Shown one piece after another: positions 54,894 through 63,027 of a stretch of 64,000 nucleotides of DNA. The stretch is from the NCBI RefSeq assembly GCF_019973735.1, contig NZ_AP024463.1, positions 1,860,001-1,924,000 of the forward strand. The letters run 5' to 3'. The stretch's first letter is position 1. The number at the start of each line of letters is the position of its first letter. Below the pieces are notes generated by a model. It saw only the letters and a program-made list of their open reading frames with translations. It was not told the origin of the DNA and made no database searches. Both the position numbers and the translations under genes were made by a program. This stretch comes from Arachnia rubra. Lineage in GTDB: Bacteria > Actinomycetota > Actinomycetes > Propionibacteriales > Propionibacteriaceae.

Positions 54894-57104
54894 TCAGCCT
54901 TCCTGATCGTCAAGAACCTGCTGGACCTCGAGGATCAGAGCCTGCTCGGGGAACATGTCGGGTGGCGTGAGGCCTACGTTCGCGAGTATGGCGCCGGTGG
55001 CGACTATCCCGCTCAGGTCATCGCCAAACCACGGCGGAGGTATCAGCCCAGCTGGCGGATCTCCAAGCAGCCGCGGCTGAACGCGATACCGGTTCTGCGG
55101 AGCCAGCCCTGGTAGCCGCAGGCGTCCCTGCAGCCCGAAAGGCCCATGTTGATGAGTATAGAGCTCGTAGCAGGCACGGCGTTGGTCCTGGCTCACCACG
55201 CCGTGTAGCCAGAGCGAATCGTCGCCCACCACATCACGCACCATCCGCCCGTTCAGCAGCAGATCACGATTGGCCTTGAAGTAGGCGACCCATTCCCTGA
55301 GTGCAGCCAGCTCCCCCGGACTCGCCGAGGTCAGGTCCCATTCAACCCCCATATGCCCCCACAGGGCAGTGGTGGCCCGGAAGGCCAGGTCATGCCGCCG
55401 GCCTGTCGTATGGCTACGCCCGGAGGCCACATGGGTCCCCAGGTATTCGGCCGGTACCAGTTGCGTCGTCCAGCGGAACATGGCCTGCCGCTCGTGTGGG
55501 TCTATGCAGTCCGAGACCCAGAAGCGCTGGGCATGCCGCACCATCTCGAGATCTATGCGCGCACCACCCGAGGAGCAGCTCTCGATCTCCAGGCCCGGAT
55601 GGTCAGCACGCAGCCGGTCCATCATCCGGGCCACCGCACACATCTGTTCCTTGGCAACAGCCCGGCCGCCACGCAGCTGGGACCCGGCGTCGAAAGTGTC
55701 ACGGTTGCAGTCCCATTTGATGTAGGCGATCGGATACTCCCGCAGAAGTGCATCAATCCGTGACCAGACATGCTCCCAGGCATCAGCGATGGTCAAGTCC
55801 AGGACTTGCTGATTCCGCCACGGCAACGGCCACTGAGGCCCAGCCGCGAGTATCCACTCTGGATGCCTGCGGGCCAGCTGTGAGTCAGCGTTGATCATCT
55901 CGGGCTCAAACCACAGCCCGAACTCCATTCCCAGCCCGCGCACATGATCCGCCAGGGGGTGCAGGCCATCCGGCCACACCTCCGGGTCCACCTCCCAGTC
56001 CCCCAGCCCAGCGGTGTCGTCACGTCGCCCGAGGAACCAGCCGTCGTCCAAGACGAAGCGTTCGACACCGATCCCGGCTGCGGCATCAGCCAGCGCAAGA
56101 AGCTTGTCAAGATGATGGTCGAAGCCGACAGCCTCCCAGACATTCAGCGTCACGGGCCTGTCGGCTCCCGGTGCCGCAGGCTGTGCCCGCACCCACCGAT
56201 GCATCCGATTCGCTGCCTCGTCCAAGCCATCACCATGGACCAGGTACAGCACAGGCCCCTCATAGCGCTCACCAGGCTGCAGGGTGATCTCACCAGGCAA
56301 TAGCAGCTCTCCACCTGCAAGCACCTGCTGACCCTCGGGCAACCGCTCCACATAGCACCGGGAGTTGGACCCGGTACCGACATGCAGGCCACGGACCTCT
56401 CCCCTGCGGAAGGTGAATCCTGGATACCCGCACAGCAGCAGCGTGCTTGCGTCGAAACCAGGACGCCCCCTCCTGTGCTCGCGCAGGTGACATCCCATGG
56501 TGAGCTGATGCCGCTGGGGCACGCGTTCCTTACCCCAATGGCCCGTAAAGTCGAGGATCTCGGTGGCCTCCAGCGGAACCGGGAAGGCGAGGGTCATCTC
56601 CTCCAGGTGGTAGTCATCCGTTCCCGTATTGGTCACACTCGCCTGGGCCGAGATAACTCCTCCGGACTCGATGGCCAGCTGGATGGCAGCGTCGAGGCCA
56701 CTGGCTGGATCGGTCAGCTCAAAAACGAGTTTCTCTGACCCCAGGGAGTACTCCCCCGGTGCCAGACGGCCCGGTTCCTGACCGGGCCGTTCACTCACAA
56801 CTGCCACCGTGCGGAGCCGGGGCGACCAGTTGACACCCCCTCTCCGGTAACCGGTCAGCCCCGGCCTGCCTGACCAACCAGTCCAGGCAGCGGGCATGAG
56901 GCCTGCCTCCAGGGGAATGTCGGGCACGTTGTCCACGTCCATCCGTTGCGTGGCGACGCTGGCACAACGCATGTCCTGGCCAGTCATCTGCCCCCAGTCC
57001 TGACCCCAGTGCAGGACTGTCGGCATGCCGGAGGCACCCACATCGATCAAAAGGGCAGTGTCATCTCCTCGCAGGTGGACTCTCCACCGCGGCTGTTGTT
57101 CCAT
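54894..57104 (-). CDS. Alpha-galactosidase, GH36
   Basis: A 736-residue GH36 retaining glycosidase. N-terminal beta-supersandwich, then a TIM barrel with ERFVLDDGWFLGRRDDT, YIKWDCNRD (nucleophile Asp about 465) and WVSDCIDPHERQ (acid/base Asp about 532); SCSSGGARIDLEMV is typical. No signal peptide, so it acts on imported alpha-galactosides (melibiose, raffinose). Last gene of the sugar operon, 12 bases after lacI. Confidence 0.95.
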   Translation of the reverse strand: MEQQPRWRVHLRGDDTALLIDVGASGMPTVLHWGQDWGQMTGQDMRCASVATQRMDVDNVPDIPLEAGLMPAAWTGWSGRPGLTGYRRGGVNWSPRLRTVAVVSERPGQEPGRLAPGEYSLGSEKLVFELTDPASGLDAAIQLAIESGGVISAQASVTNTGTDDYHLEEMTLAFPVPLEATEILDFTGHWGKERVPQRHQLTMGCHLREHRRGRPGFDASTLLLCGYPGFTFRRGEVRGLHVGTGSNSRCYVERLPEGQQVLAGGELLLPGEITLQPGERYEGPVLYLVHGDGLDEAANRMHRWVRAQPAAPGADRPVTLNVWEAVGFDHHLDKLLALADAAAGIGVERFVLDDGWFLGRRDDTAGLGDWEVDPEVWPDGLHPLADHVRGLGMEFGLWFEPEMINADSQLARRHPEWILAAGPQWPLPWRNQQVLDLTIADAWEHVWSRIDALLREYPIAYIKWDCNRDTFDAGSQLRGGRAVAKEQMCAVARMMDRLRADHPGLEIESCSSGGARIDLEMVRHAQRFWVSDCIDPHERQAMFRWTTQLVPAEYLGTHVASGRSHTTGRRHDLAFRATTALWGHMGVEWDLTSASPGELAALREWVAYFKANRDLLLNGRMVRDVVGDDSLWLHGVVSQDQRRACYELYTHQHGPFGLQGRLRLPGLAPQNRYRVQPRLLGDPPAGLIPPPWFGDDLSGIVATGAILANVGLTPPDMFPEQALILEVQQVLDDQEG

Positions 57105-57116
57105 TGGGTGTCTTTT

Positions 57117-58151
57117 CTATTCAGTGGACTGGCGCGCTACCAGGCGCGGCTGCAATATCACAGGTCCGCCGTGGGGGTCGCCGTCGAGTTCCGCAAGCAC
57201 CATCTCGGTGGCGGCTATCGCAAGCTCCCGCCATGGGTTCGTGATGGTGGAGAGAGCGGGAACCGTGCCCTTCGCGATCTCGGCGTCATCAAAACCGATC
57301 ACGCGCACCTGTCCGGGGATCGTCTTGCCGTGTGCGGTCAGAACCGCCATGGCAGCGGCTGCCATGTGGTCCGAGGCCACGAACAATCCGTCGAAGTCGT
57401 TTTCATCGCGGAGCAGCTCCAGGGTCTGAACCTGGGCTGACTCTGGTTCAAAGTTTCCGTGGTACACCCCGACGGGTTCCAGCCCGGCCTCGGCAAGCGC
57501 CTGCTGGAATCCGTCCAGCCGTTCCCGCGCGGAGGCGACATCCATCGGACCGGTGATGGTCGCTATCCGGCGACAGCCCTGCCCCACCAAATGCTGGCCT
57601 GCGATGCGCCCGCCGACGACGTTGTCCAGGTCGACGAAGCGCTCCGCCACGGAGTATCCACGATCCATGCGCTCGCCCCGGGCGGGACGCCCGAGGAAAG
57701 CACACGGAATGGCCACCTCTTCAAGCAGCGTCGCCAAGAGATCGTCATCATGGTGCGAGACCACCAGGACCGCGTCCACCGTGCCGCCACGCAGGAACTG
57801 CTCCAGCTTCTGCCGGTAGCCGCCATAGGCGAGATACAAGGCCATCTGCCAGTCTGTCGGCTCCAGTCTCTCAGCCACCCCCGCCACCGAGGTGGCGAAG
57901 AAGGGGTCCCGGAAGACCCGGGCATGCGGCTCGGAGACCACGACCGCGATGGTGTTGGACCGGCGCATCGCCAGCGAACGCGCCACCTGGTTCGGCACAT
58001 ACCCGAGTTGCTTGATGGCCTCGGCTATGGCCTGCCGGGTATCACCGCTGACCAGGTGCCCACCCCGCACCGCCCGGGAGACAGTGGCGCGGGAGACGCC
58101 GGCGACGCGTGCAACGTCATCCAGCGTCGGCGCGCTGCGGCGAGCGACCAT
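57117..58151 (-). CDS. LacI-family transcriptional repressor
   Basis: A 344-residue regulator. The helix-turn-helix TLDDVARVAGVSRATVSRAV is followed by QLGYVPNQVARSLAMRR (hinge helix) and a sugar-binding core. ATG at 58151 with GGAGG upstream; 29 bases after the GH1 gene. It probably controls its own operon through the TGAGAGCGCTCCCA site upstream of the binding-protein gene. Effector unknown, presumably a galactoside or glucoside. Confidence 0.94.
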   Translation of the reverse strand: MVARRSAPTLDDVARVAGVSRATVSRAVRGGHLVSGDTRQAIAEAIKQLGYVPNQVARSLAMRRSNTIAVVVSEPHARVFRDPFFATSVAGVAERLEPTDWQMALYLAYGGYRQKLEQFLRGGTVDAVLVVSHHDDDLLATLLEEVAIPCAFLGRPARGERMDRGYSVAERFVDLDNVVGGRIAGQHLVGQGCRRIATITGPMDVASARERLDGFQQALAEAGLEPVGVYHGNFEPESAQVQTLELLRDENDFDGLFVASDHMAAAAMAVLTAHGKTIPGQVRVIGFDDAEIAKGTVPALSTITNPWRELAIAATEMVLAELDGDPHGGPVILQPRLVARQSTE

Positions 58152-58180
58152 GAGGGGGTTCCTCCATTCCCGGGGGTCGG

Positions 58181-59599
58181 TCAGTCGATGTCGAGTTGGT
58201 GTGATCCTGCCACACCTGCGTACCAACGGGCACTCGCTTTAGGAATACGCTCAAGTGTGTCGTAGTCGACCCGCACGATACCGAACCGGCGGCTATAGCC
58301 GAAAGACCATTCGAAGTTGTCCAGCAAGGACCAGACCAGGTAGCCCCTTACATCGGCTCCCTCAGCCATCGCCTGGTGCACCGCCGCGATGTGATCCCGG
58401 ATGTAGACCAGGCGGTCCTTGGAGTCATCGACGTAGCCTGACGCGTCGGGAACGTCATCGTATGCGGCACCGTTCTCGGTGATGACCATCGGGATGCCCG
58501 CCGGACCGGTGTAGTCCCGTTGCAGCCGGACCAGCAGAAGGCGCAGATCATCCGCCTTGACCTCCCACCCCATGGCGGTGAGGGGCAGGTCACGGGCGAC
58601 AGGCCGCACCGTCTCCGAACCGACCATTGGGGCGGCAGCCGGATGCCCGCCCTCGGTGATACGGATCTCGGGCTTGGCCCCCGGCAGCGGGGCGGCATGG
58701 GCCGCACCGTTGTAGAAGTTCACACCGAGCACATCGATCGGGGCGCTGATCAGCTCCATGTCACCATCGCGCACGTCACTGCCCAGTCCGGCCTCGGCCA
58801 TGTCCTCGATCACGTCGGCGGGATACTCACCTTTGAAGATCGGGTCGAGGAAGATCCGGTTGAACCCACCGTCGATACGGCGCGCGGCATCAACATCACC
58901 CGGGTTGTCAGGATCGGCAGGATGCGAGTAGGTCGTGTTGCAGGTGATGCCCACCGTCAGGTTCTGTTCCGCCTCACGGAGCACCTGCACACCAAGTCCG
59001 TGCGCCAGCAGCAGGTGGTGTGCCGCCGCCACCGCCTCCCTCGGCGAGGTGTGGCCCGGGGCGTGATCCCCTCCGGCGTAGGACAGGAATGAAGAGCACC
59101 AGGGCTCGTTCAAGGTGGTCCACACCTGGACACGGTCCCCCAGCGCATCAACCATGTGCCTGGTGTATTCGGCGAACAGATAGGAGGTGTCACGATTGGT
59201 CCAGCCGCCCCTCTCCCCCAGGGCCTGTGGCAGATCCCAGTGATAGAGCGTCAGCCATGGCTTGATCCCGGCGGCCAGCAGCTCGTCAACGAGCCGGGAA
59301 TAGAAGTCCAGGCCGGCGGGGTTGAGGGTCCGGCCGTCGGGGCACACACGGGCCCACGAAGTCGAGAACCGGTAGGCGTCCAAGTTCAGTTCGCGCATCA
59401 GGGCGACGTCCTGGGGCATCCGATGGTAGTGGTCACACGCCACCATCCCGTTGGAGCCGTCGCTGATCCGGCCTGGGACCTCACAGAAGGCGTCCCAGAT
59501 CGAGGGTCCCCGCCCATCGGCATCGCCTCCACCCTCGATCTGGAAGGCCGCGGTGGCCGACCCAAACAAGAAATCGGGGGGGAATTGCAGTGTGGTCAT
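58181..59599 (-). CDS. GH1 beta-glucosidase/beta-galactosidase
   Basis: A 472-residue GH1 enzyme. FPPDFLFGSATAAFQIEG opens the barrel; the acid/base Glu165 lies in TTLNEPW and the nucleophile Glu375 in MVITENGAAYDD. No signal peptide. ATG at 59599 overlaps the permease stop (ATGA). It should hydrolyse beta-glucosides, beta-galactosides or their phosphates inside the cell; aryl versus alkyl preference is unknown. Confidence 0.95.
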   Translation of the reverse strand: MTTLQFPPDFLFGSATAAFQIEGGGDADGRGPSIWDAFCEVPGRISDGSNGMVACDHYHRMPQDVALMRELNLDAYRFSTSWARVCPDGRTLNPAGLDFYSRLVDELLAAGIKPWLTLYHWDLPQALGERGGWTNRDTSYLFAEYTRHMVDALGDRVQVWTTLNEPWCSSFLSYAGGDHAPGHTSPREAVAAAHHLLLAHGLGVQVLREAEQNLTVGITCNTTYSHPADPDNPGDVDAARRIDGGFNRIFLDPIFKGEYPADVIEDMAEAGLGSDVRDGDMELISAPIDVLGVNFYNGAAHAAPLPGAKPEIRITEGGHPAAAPMVGSETVRPVARDLPLTAMGWEVKADDLRLLLVRLQRDYTGPAGIPMVITENGAAYDDVPDASGYVDDSKDRLVYIRDHIAAVHQAMAEGADVRGYLVWSLLDNFEWSFGYSRRFGIVRVDYDTLERIPKASARWYAGVAGSHQLDID

Positions 59600-60546
59600 C
59601 CTTTTACAGCTCCTTGCATGATGCCGGAGACCAGTTGTCTGCCGGCGACGATGAAGACCAGAACCAGCGGGATCGTGGAGATCACCACACCGGACATGAT
59701 CAGTGAATAGTCTTTGAAGTGAGTGGCCTGCAACAGTTGCAGGGCGACTGGAAGTGTCGGATTGTCCGCGCCGAGGATGATGAAGGGCCAGAAGAAAGTG
59801 GTCCAGGATCCGACGAAGGTGAACAGGGCCAGCATCGACGCAGCGGGGCGCGCGGCAGGCAGGGCGACGTGCCAGAAGGTGCGCAGCATGGAGCAGCCGT
59901 CGACGCGAGCCGCCTCGATCAGCTCGTAGGGCAGGGCGCCTCGCAGGTACTGGGTCATCCAGAACACCCCGAAGGCAGAGAACATGCCTGGCAGGATCAC
60001 GGCTATCAGGGAACCGTTCCATCCCAGCTCTGTCATGACGATGAACAGGGGGACGACCCCGAGCTGACTCGGCACGGCCATGGTCGCGATCACGAACACC
60101 AGGAGGGGTTCTCTGCCCCGGAACCGCAGCTTGGAGAACGAGAAACCGGCCAGTGTGGAGAACAGCACCACGGACAGGGCGGTAACGCAGGAGACAATCA
60201 CCGAGTTCCACACCGCAGGCCAGAAGTTGATGCCTGATTCCAGCACCTTCTGGATGTTGGCCAGCAGGTTGCCCTCCGGGATCAGCGACGGAATCGGGTT
60301 CTGCGCGATCGTGGCGGCATCCGAGGAGGCTAGGAGCACTGAATACCAGATCGGATAGAACGAGATCACCAGGACCATTCCGAGCAGCGCATAGGTCACC
60401 CATCCGGGTCGCCGGTTCGCTCCCCCAGCTCTGGATCCTGGGATCTCTCCCCGGCTGACAGCACGACGGCGCGCGGCCCGGGCGGCTCCCTTACCTGCCG
60501 TCTGCTCAATGGCGGCAAGCGACATGGTTCCACCTGACTTCGTCAT
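59596..60546 (-). CDS. Carbohydrate ABC transporter permease (MalG type)
   Basis: A 316-residue permease with six predicted helices. YALLGMVLVISFYPIWYSVL is the first; the EAA cytoplasmic loop reads EAARVDGCSMLRTFWHVALP. Second permease of the operon, overlapping its upstream partner (ATGA) and the GH1 gene. Confidence 0.93.
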   Translation of the reverse strand: MTKSGGTMSLAAIEQTAGKGAARAARRRAVSRGEIPGSRAGGANRRPGWVTYALLGMVLVISFYPIWYSVLLASSDAATIAQNPIPSLIPEGNLLANIQKVLESGINFWPAVWNSVIVSCVTALSVVLFSTLAGFSFSKLRFRGREPLLVFVIATMAVPSQLGVVPLFIVMTELGWNGSLIAVILPGMFSAFGVFWMTQYLRGALPYELIEAARVDGCSMLRTFWHVALPAARPAASMLALFTFVGSWTTFFWPFIILGADNPTLPVALQLLQATHFKDYSLIMSGVVISTIPLVLVFIVAGRQLVSGIMQGAVKG

Positions 60547-61487
60547 TTCTTCCCACCCTTGGTCTCAGTCGAGGAGATCTGGCGCGTGATCAGGAAGTTG
60601 ATCAGAGCAAAGACCACGATGATCAGGAACAGCAACCATGCGACGGCCGCAGCACGCCCGAAGTTGTGTTGCGGACCCCACCCGGACTCATAGAGGTACA
60701 TAGTGACTGTCATCCACTGGCGATCGGCGCCACCCGACCCGGCGTTGTCGTACATGCGGGGTTCGTCGAAGATCTGCAGGCCGCCGATGGTGGAGGTCAG
60801 GACCACGAAGATCAGGGTGGGGCGAATCATCGGGATGGTGACGTGGAAGAACTGCCGCCACCGGCTGGCGCCGTCGATGATCGCCGCCTCGTAGAGCTCC
60901 CGGGGGATGGCCTGCATAGCGGCCAGCACAATCAGGGCGTTGTAGCCAGTCCACCGGAAATTGACCATGGCTGCGATGGCGAAATGCGAGGCCAGGGTGT
61001 CGCTGTGCCAGCCGACGGGTTGCATGCCGATGGAGGTCAGGAGCGTGTTCACGATCCCAGAGTCGTCGGCGAAGATCTTGCCGAAGATCAGGGAGACCGC
61101 CACGGGCGTAACCACGAAGGGCAGCAGCACGCCCATTCGCCAGAAGGTCTTAGCCCGTAGGTTGGCATCCAGCACGGCCGCGATGAGAACCGCCGCTACC
61201 ACCTGTGGCACCGAGGAGAGCACAAAGATGGAGAACGTGTTGCGGACAGCCTGCCAAAACCTGGGCTGCTGCAGGACCTCTATGAAATTCTGCAGGCCGA
61301 CGAAGGGGCCCTGCCCATTGATGAGATGCCATTTGTGCATGGCGACGAAGGCCGTGTAGAGCACCGGGTAAAGCCCGACTATCGCGAACAGGATGAAGAA
61401 CGGCGCGATGTAGAGATACGGGGAGACCTTGACATCGAGCTTCCCGAATCGCGTCCGGCGCGCCTGCCTCCTGGCCTCCCGGATCAT
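60543..61487 (-). CDS. Carbohydrate ABC transporter permease (MalF type)
   Basis: A 314-residue permease with six helices (SPYLYIAPFFILFAIVGLYP first) and the EAA loop YEAAIIDGASRWRQFFHVTI. ATG at 61487 follows GGAAG; a 28-base hairpin lies 33 bases upstream, past the binding-protein stop. It forms the channel with the MalG-type partner. No ATPase is encoded here, so a shared MsiK-like ATPase elsewhere is expected. Confidence 0.93.
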   Translation of the reverse strand: MIREARRQARRTRFGKLDVKVSPYLYIAPFFILFAIVGLYPVLYTAFVAMHKWHLINGQGPFVGLQNFIEVLQQPRFWQAVRNTFSIFVLSSVPQVVAAVLIAAVLDANLRAKTFWRMGVLLPFVVTPVAVSLIFGKIFADDSGIVNTLLTSIGMQPVGWHSDTLASHFAIAAMVNFRWTGYNALIVLAAMQAIPRELYEAAIIDGASRWRQFFHVTIPMIRPTLIFVVLTSTIGGLQIFDEPRMYDNAGSGGADRQWMTVTMYLYESGWGPQHNFGRAAAVAWLLFLIIVVFALINFLITRQISSTETKGGKK

Positions 61488-61520
61488 GTTTTCTTCCACT
61501 GTTACCACCTTGTTGCAGAT

Positions 61521-61548
61521 GGTGGAGGTGCTGGAGAGCACCTCCACC
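61521..61548 (-). terminator. Hairpin between the binding-protein gene and the first permease gene
   Basis: A perfect 12-bp stem (GGTGGAGGTGCT and complement) with a four-base loop, 9 bases past the binding-protein stop, no T run. In ABC operons such hairpins typically stabilise or partly terminate the upstream message so that the binding protein is made in excess. Confidence 0.65.
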
Positions 61549-61557
61549 ATCAATCAG

Positions 61558-62835
61558 TCACTCAAGCCCGAGGTCGTCGTAGCCCTGCAGCGCCTTCTGC
61601 CAGGATGCGTCCGCATCATCGACGCCTGTCTCCACACGGGTCAGGGCATCACCGACTACCTGACGGATCGCCGCATAGTGCGGGCCACTGTAGACCCTGA
61701 CCTGCACGGCCTTCGCCCGGTCCACCAGGATGGAGCCGACGGGGGCATTGTTGAAGAACTCGTTGCTGTACTCCTTGAGCGCCGGATCCTCAAGTGCCTT
61801 GACCTGGCTCGGGAAATTACCCTTGGTCTTGAACGCCTTGATCTGCTGCTCCGGGGCAGTCAGCCAGTCCGCAAAGGCCTTGGCCTCGTCAGGATGCTTG
61901 GACTGCTTGGGGACCATCAGGAACGAGCCACCGGAGTTGGACCCGCCACCGGGGAACACGTTCGCGACATCCCAGCCGGTCTTGCCAGCCGCGTTGCCCT
62001 CAACGACACCGAGCATCCAACTCGGGCACAGGATGGTGCCAAAGCCGTCCTTCTGGAAGGCCGCGGTCCAGTCCTCACTCCAGGCGCTGTACTTGGCCGA
62101 GATGTCGAGGGTGCCGAGGATCTTGTCGTAGATCCCCTTGACCTGGGTGTTGTCCTTCAGCGGGATGGGAGTGCCGTCGCTGTTCTCGAAGGCGTTGGCG
62201 ACCTGCGAGAGCATTCCCTCATAGATGGAGTTCGTGGAGTCGTACCACGGGATGCCGGAGGCTGCGGTGAACTTCCTGCCAACCTCGAAGAAGTGGTCCC
62301 AGTCGCCATCGAGGAGTTTCGCAACCTCCTCACGGTCGCTCGGCAGACCAGCTTTCTCGAAGAGGTCCCGGCGGTAGCACACCGCGGTGGGACCGCTGTC
62401 GGTGCCATAGCCCAGCAGGTGTCCCTCGGCATCAGTGGCCTGGGCAGACTTCCAGTCCAGCCACCGTCCCTCGACGCTGGGGCTGGTGAGGTCGACGAAC
62501 TTGTCCGGGTACTGCATCAGCTCAGGGAGCCAGCTTCCCTCCGCCGCGACGACGTCGGAAAGCCCGGATCCCGCGGCCATTCGCGTGTTCAGGTCGTTGC
62601 GGGCTTCGTCGGCCTTGGCGGCTTTGCGATGCTCGATCTTGATGTTCGGATGGGCCTCCATGTACTCGTTGAAGAGGTTGTCGTAGCCGAACTCGTTGAA
62701 GGTTGAGATGGTCAGGGTGACCTGACCACCGCTTTCTGTCGATGACTCATTTTTGTTGGGTGAACTGCAAGCAGCGAGCGGGAGGGTGAGCGCCGCCGCA
62801 ATGGAGAGTGCGGCGACCCTGCGTGACATGCTCAC
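61558..62835 (-). CDS. Sugar-binding lipoprotein of the ABC transporter
   Basis: A 425-residue extracellular binding protein. Lipobox LTLPLAAC, then a family 1 (MalE-like) solute-binding fold with GQVTLTISTFNEFGYDNLFN, GSGLSDVVAAEGSWLPEL and a late DEAKAFADWLTAPEQQIKAF. GTG at 62835 after AAAGGAG; an ATG two codons later is also possible. First gene of the operon with two permeases, GH1, LacI and GH36. Confidence 0.92.
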   Translation of the reverse strand: MSMSRRVAALSIAAALTLPLAACSSPNKNESSTESGGQVTLTISTFNEFGYDNLFNEYMEAHPNIKIEHRKAAKADEARNDLNTRMAAGSGLSDVVAAEGSWLPELMQYPDKFVDLTSPSVEGRWLDWKSAQATDAEGHLLGYGTDSGPTAVCYRRDLFEKAGLPSDREEVAKLLDGDWDHFFEVGRKFTAASGIPWYDSTNSIYEGMLSQVANAFENSDGTPIPLKDNTQVKGIYDKILGTLDISAKYSAWSEDWTAAFQKDGFGTILCPSWMLGVVEGNAAGKTGWDVANVFPGGGSNSGGSFLMVPKQSKHPDEAKAFADWLTAPEQQIKAFKTKGNFPSQVKALEDPALKEYSNEFFNNAPVGSILVDRAKAVQVRVYSGPHYAAIRQVVGDALTRVETGVDDADASWQKALQGYDDLGLE

Positions 62836-62919
62836 GATTACTCCTTTGGGTCGTGGACGCCACGATGTGGTTGTGGCGAGTCTGGGAAAGAAGCGTTCCC
62901 GGTGTTCTCCGAAGAACTA

Positions 62920-62933
62920 TGAGAGCGCTCCCA
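62920..62933. promoter_or_regulatory. LacI-type operator of the sugar operon
   Basis: TGAGAGCGCTCCCA, with the central GAGCGCTC palindrome typical of LacI-family sites. It lies just downstream of the predicted transcription start and 85 bases before the binding-protein GTG. Confidence 0.7.
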
Positions 62934-62956
62934 TTCCCTGTTGAAATTGTATCTAG

Positions 62957-62984
62957 ATACTATCGCCAGGCCCCCTGATGTCAA
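62957..62984 (-). promoter_or_regulatory. Predicted promoter of the sugar operon
   Basis: TTGACA (62979-62984) and TAGTAT (62957-62962) with a 16-base spacer on the minus strand, immediately before the LacI operator. Confidence 0.65.
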
Positions 62985-63027
62985 GGATCTGACTATCGGC
63001 GGATAACGCCGCGAGCCCAAGGCCGGC

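Noticed and set aside
59600..60403. A long N-terminal extension of the GH1 enzyme
   Set aside because: The upstream residues are the permease gene read in another frame; the ATG at 59599 begins the conserved GH1 N-terminus and overlaps the permease stop.
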